Assembly: GCA_963839685.1 (NCBI GenBank)
Contig: CAWIVS010000010.1
Location: 124,001-188,000 of the forward strand
DNA length: 64,000 bases
Origin: CADEED01 sp963839685
GTDB taxonomy: Bacteria > Pseudomonadota > Gammaproteobacteria > Steroidobacterales > Steroidobacteraceae
Reading direction: 5' to 3'
The number at the start of each line of letters is the position of its first letter. Positions within the stretch are counted from its first letter, which is position 1. The notes beneath the pieces are model-generated. The model worked only from the letters and a program-made list of their open reading frames with translations. It made no database searches and was not told where the DNA came from. Positions 61,510 through 64,000 of the stretch are shown here, piece by piece. The position numbers and the translations under genes are program-made.

Positions 61510-61581
61510 GCAGAGCGCCAAGCTCACCAATTGAGCGCGAGCAGCGCGCCAAGCTCACCAATTGACCAGCGCGCCAAGCTC
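61490..61581 (+). repeat. Tandem repeat of the osmC 3' end
   Basis: The 20-base unit GCGCCAAGCTCACCAATTGA occurs at 61490-61509 (the last codons and stop of osmC), 61515-61534 and 61546-61565, all identical. A shortened copy GCGCCAAGCTC is at 61571-61581. Spacers are 5, 11 and 5 bases. No hairpin or family of mobile repeats was recognised. Replication slippage that copied the gene end is the simplest cause. Confidence 0.9.
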
Positions 61582-61653
61582 TCGGGCTGATCAGCGCGCC
61601 TTTGGTTTCATCGTCGGTTAGAGTACCCGGCAAAACCAGCCCGAGGACTCACG

Positions 61654-63732
61654 ATGAAGCCCAAGTCTGCCGCCGCGCTGGGTGCGGTCCTGTTGTTGAT
61701 GGCGTCCATCGCGGGCGCGGCCGGACTTCCCGAAGCCCGGCGCCTGCATTCCATCGACGTTTTTCAGCTCGAATACGCCGACGATGTGCAGATTTCGCCC
61801 GACGGCAACCGCATCGTCTATGTGCGCGTCAGCCACGACATCATGACCGACCGCGCTCGCCGCAACCTGTGGATGATCAATGCCGATGGCACTAACAACC
61901 GGCCGTTGCGCTCCGAGATCCGCAGCTTCAGTTCGCCGCGCTGGTCGCCGGACGGCACGCGAGTCGCATACGTTTCGGCCGCCGAGGGCAGCCCGCAGCT
62001 CTACGTGCGCTGGATGGACTCCGGGCAGACCGCGCTGCTGACCAATCTGGTCGAGCCGCCGGATGCCATTGCCTGGTCGCCCGATGGCAAGTCGATCGCA
62101 TTCACGCAGCTGGTGCTCGCGCAGAAGGAACCGCTGGCCGCGCCGCCCCCGAAGCCGGAGGGCGCAACCTGGGCGCCGCCGGTCAAGGTGATCGACTCGG
62201 TGGTGTACCGCGCCGACGGGGCGGGATACCTCGAGTCTGGCTATCAACACGTGTTCATCGTTTCGGCCGAAGGGGGCACGCCGCGGCAGCTCACCGCGGG
62301 CGACTTCAACCATGATGGCCCGTTGTCCTTTACCCCCGACGGCAAGCACCTGGTGTTCTCGGCGAATCGCGGTCCGGACTGGGAGCGCGACGCGCAGAAC
62401 ACGGAAGTCTTCAGCGTGGACATCGCCACGCAGAAGCTCACGCAGCTGACGTCGCGCCAGGGCCCGGACAACGCCCCGGTGGTTTCGCCCGACGGCCGGA
62501 AGATCGCCTATCTCGGCTACGACGACCGTTACCAGGGTTACCAGGTCACTCATCTATATGTGATCGACATCGATGGCGGGAACGCGCGCGTGGTGACCGC
62601 CGATTTCGACCGCGATGTGGCCGATCCCCGCTGGGCGAACGACAGCCGCGGGATCTATTTCACGTATGACGAACGGGGCGTGCGCAAGCTCGGAATCACC
62701 TCGCTCGACGGCAAAGTCAGAACCCTGGCCGAAGGGCTGGGTGGCACCGACCTGGGCCGGCCGTACACCTCCGGCGCTTTCAGCGTCGCGAAGAATGGCC
62801 GCACCGCGTTTACGCACAACGCGCCCGGGCGCCCGGCGGATGTGGCCGTTTCGGCGCAATCCAGTTCCAGGAATGGCGGCGGCGCGCGTGTGCTGACCGC
62901 GCTCAACGACGACCTGCTCGGCAACAAGACCCTGGGCGAAGTGCGTGAGCTGACGTGGAAATCGTCGAAGGATCAGCGCGACATCCAGGGCTGGGTCATC
63001 ACGCCGCCGGATTTCGACCCGTCGAAGAAATACCCGCTGATCCTCGAAATCCACGGCGGGCCGTTCGCCGCCTACGGGCCTAACTACACCAGCGAGATGC
63101 AGCTGTTCGCCGCCGCCGGCTACATCGTGCTCTACTCCAACCCGCGTGGCAGCACCAGCTACGGCGAGCAATTCGGCAACCTGATTCACCACGCGTACCC
63201 GGGCGACGATTACGATGACCTGATGTCGGGCGTCGATGCGCTGATCGGCGAGGGCAACGTGGACACGAACAACCTGTTCGTGACCGGTGGCTCGGGCGGT
63301 GGCGTGCTCACGGCGTGGATCGTCGGCAAGACCGATCGTTTCCGTGCCGCCGTGGTCGCCAAACCGGTCATCAACTGGTCGAGCTTCGTGCTGACCTCGG
63401 ACATCACTCCGTTCTTCCACCGCTACTGGTTCGGTGCGCAACCCTGGGAACAGCCGCAGGAGTACTGGCGGCGTTCACCGCTGTCGCTGGTGGGTAACGT
63501 GAAGACTCCGACCATGCTGCTCACCGGTGAGTCCGACTACCGCACGCCGATCGGCGAGTCGGAGCAGTTCTACCAGGCGCTCAAACTGCGCAAGATCGAC
63601 ACCGTGATGGTGCGAATTCCCGAGGCGTCGCATGGCATGACGTCGCGACCCAGCAACCTCATCGCCAAGGTTGATAACATCCTGGCCTGGTTCGGGAAGT
63701 ACCGGAAATCCAAGGGGCCAGGAGGCTCGTGA
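61654..63732 (+). CDS. S9-family serine peptidase (prolyl oligopeptidase/acylaminoacyl type)
   Basis: The 692-residue protein has a signal peptide (AALGAVLLLMASIAGAAG). An N-terminal seven-bladed propeller is built from PD40/WD40-like repeats (DDVQISPDGNRIVYVRV, SSPRWSPDGTRVAYVS, PVVSPDGRKIAYLG). The C-terminal alpha/beta hydrolase domain has Ser547 in FVTGGSGGGVLTAW, Asp628 in GESDYRTP and His660 in EASHGMTSRP, a complete triad. It cleaves short peptides after export to the periplasm. The stop overlaps the start of the next gene (GTGA). Confidence 0.94.
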   Translation: MKPKSAAALGAVLLLMASIAGAAGLPEARRLHSIDVFQLEYADDVQISPDGNRIVYVRVSHDIMTDRARRNLWMINADGTNNRPLRSEIRSFSSPRWSPDGTRVAYVSAAEGSPQLYVRWMDSGQTALLTNLVEPPDAIAWSPDGKSIAFTQLVLAQKEPLAAPPPKPEGATWAPPVKVIDSVVYRADGAGYLESGYQHVFIVSAEGGTPRQLTAGDFNHDGPLSFTPDGKHLVFSANRGPDWERDAQNTEVFSVDIATQKLTQLTSRQGPDNAPVVSPDGRKIAYLGYDDRYQGYQVTHLYVIDIDGGNARVVTADFDRDVADPRWANDSRGIYFTYDERGVRKLGITSLDGKVRTLAEGLGGTDLGRPYTSGAFSVAKNGRTAFTHNAPGRPADVAVSAQSSSRNGGGARVLTALNDDLLGNKTLGEVRELTWKSSKDQRDIQGWVITPPDFDPSKKYPLILEIHGGPFAAYGPNYTSEMQLFAAAGYIVLYSNPRGSTSYGEQFGNLIHHAYPGDDYDDLMSGVDALIGEGNVDTNNLFVTGGSGGGVLTAWIVGKTDRFRAAVVAKPVINWSSFVLTSDITPFFHRYWFGAQPWEQPQEYWRRSPLSLVGNVKTPTMLLTGESDYRTPIGESEQFYQALKLRKIDTVMVRIPEASHGMTSRPSNLIAKVDNILAWFGKYRKSKGPGGS

Positions 63733-64000
63733 AGTTCGCCATTCTCGGCGCGGGCGCACTCGGCACCATTCTCGGCGCGCACCTGTCGCACGCCGGGCAT
63801 GAAGTCGCGATGATCGTGCGCGGCGAACGCGCGCGCGTGCTGCAGCGCCAGGGACTGGTACTCAATGGGCTGTCGGACATCAAGTCACGCTCCATCGTCA
63901 TCGACGACCCGAAAAAGCTGCGCGAGACCGGCACGCTGATCATCGCCACCAAGGCCATCGACTCGGTGCAGTCACTGGACACGCTGCGCCACCTGGATCT
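63729..64000 (+). CDS. Ketopantoate reductase-like protein (partial, cut by window end)
   Basis: The GTG at 63729 follows a GGAGG site and overlaps the peptidase stop by four bases. The 90 residues present are the NADP-binding start of the ApbA/PanE family: MKFAILGAGALGTILGAHLS, a glycine-rich GAGALG loop, then VAMIVRGERARVLQRQGL and TLIIATKAIDS. The rest lies outside the window, so pantothenate synthesis cannot be told from related reductases. Confidence 0.8.
   Translation, partial: MKFAILGAGALGTILGAHLSHAGHEVAMIVRGERARVLQRQGLVLNGLSDIKSRSIVIDDPKKLRETGTLIIATKAIDSVQSLDTLRHLD

Noticed and set aside
1..64000. CRISPR arrays, tRNA and rRNA genes, prophage
   Set aside because: No regularly spaced repeats, cloverleaf or rRNA stretches and no phage genes were found on reading both strands.

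Overview
The window is high-GC DNA from a Gram-negative bacterium. It carries group-2-type capsule export genes, porin-like outer-membrane proteins, a PEP-CTERM protein, a fused RlmKL rRNA methyltransferase and a MoxR/DUF58/DUF4129/DUF4350/SpoIIM/RDD operon. This mix is usual in the Xanthomonadales/Steroidobacterales part of the Gammaproteobacteria. The assignment is inference from gene content; no rRNA, tRNA, prophage, CRISPR or complete transposon was seen.

Layout. (1) 0.3-19.5 kb is a surface-polysaccharide locus. Two leftward glycosyltransferases face a rightward block: a KpsS-type Kdo transferase read in frame into a Wza/KpsD-type export lipoprotein, the two-domain Kdo transferase KpsC, a sulfotransferase with a long coiled coil, three large glycosyltransferases, a methyltransferase, and the inner-membrane exporter KpsE-KpsM-KpsT. 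Together they can build a chain on a Kdo linker, modify it and export it. Three neighbouring proteins share a short 'FDxxxYxxxxPDV ... HYxxxG' module. (2) 19.5-23 kb holds a porin that has lost its middle, a degenerate copy of the 5' end of a dimethylargininase gene, the dimethylargininase itself and an orphan sensor kinase. (3) 23.2-27.5 kb is a MacAB-like ABC exporter (ATPase, two permeases, adaptor). (4) 27.6-32.5 kb holds a cytochrome P450 coupled to a methyltransferase, a PEP-CTERM protein, and a DUF718 sugar mutarotase with a GH29 fucosidase. (5) 32.6-37.2 kb holds katG and a hybrid histidine kinase. (6) 37.2-48.1 kb is leftward: a large membrane M48 metallopeptidase with a partner, then a tightly overlapping seven-gene MoxR operon. 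(7) 48.3-64 kb is mixed: a zinc-ribbon methyltransferase, a REP-like inverted repeat, outer-membrane proteins, a MATE pump, an intradiol-dioxygenase-like protein, an omega-amino-acid aminotransferase / cupin regulator / aldehyde dehydrogenase set, a DnaQ-GIY-YIG nuclease, RlmKL, OsmC, an S9 peptidase and the start of a ketopantoate-reductase-like gene.

A property of the whole window matters for every reader: about 25 places show a sudden change of reading frame inside an otherwise well-conserved gene, densest between 12 and 31 kb. The protein motifs continue intact in the next frame, so most of these look like single-base indels in the sequence rather than true pseudogenes. Genes affected are listed as one CDS spanning all frames, with the approximate break points given. 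The apparent KpsS-lipoprotein fusion should be judged with this in mind.
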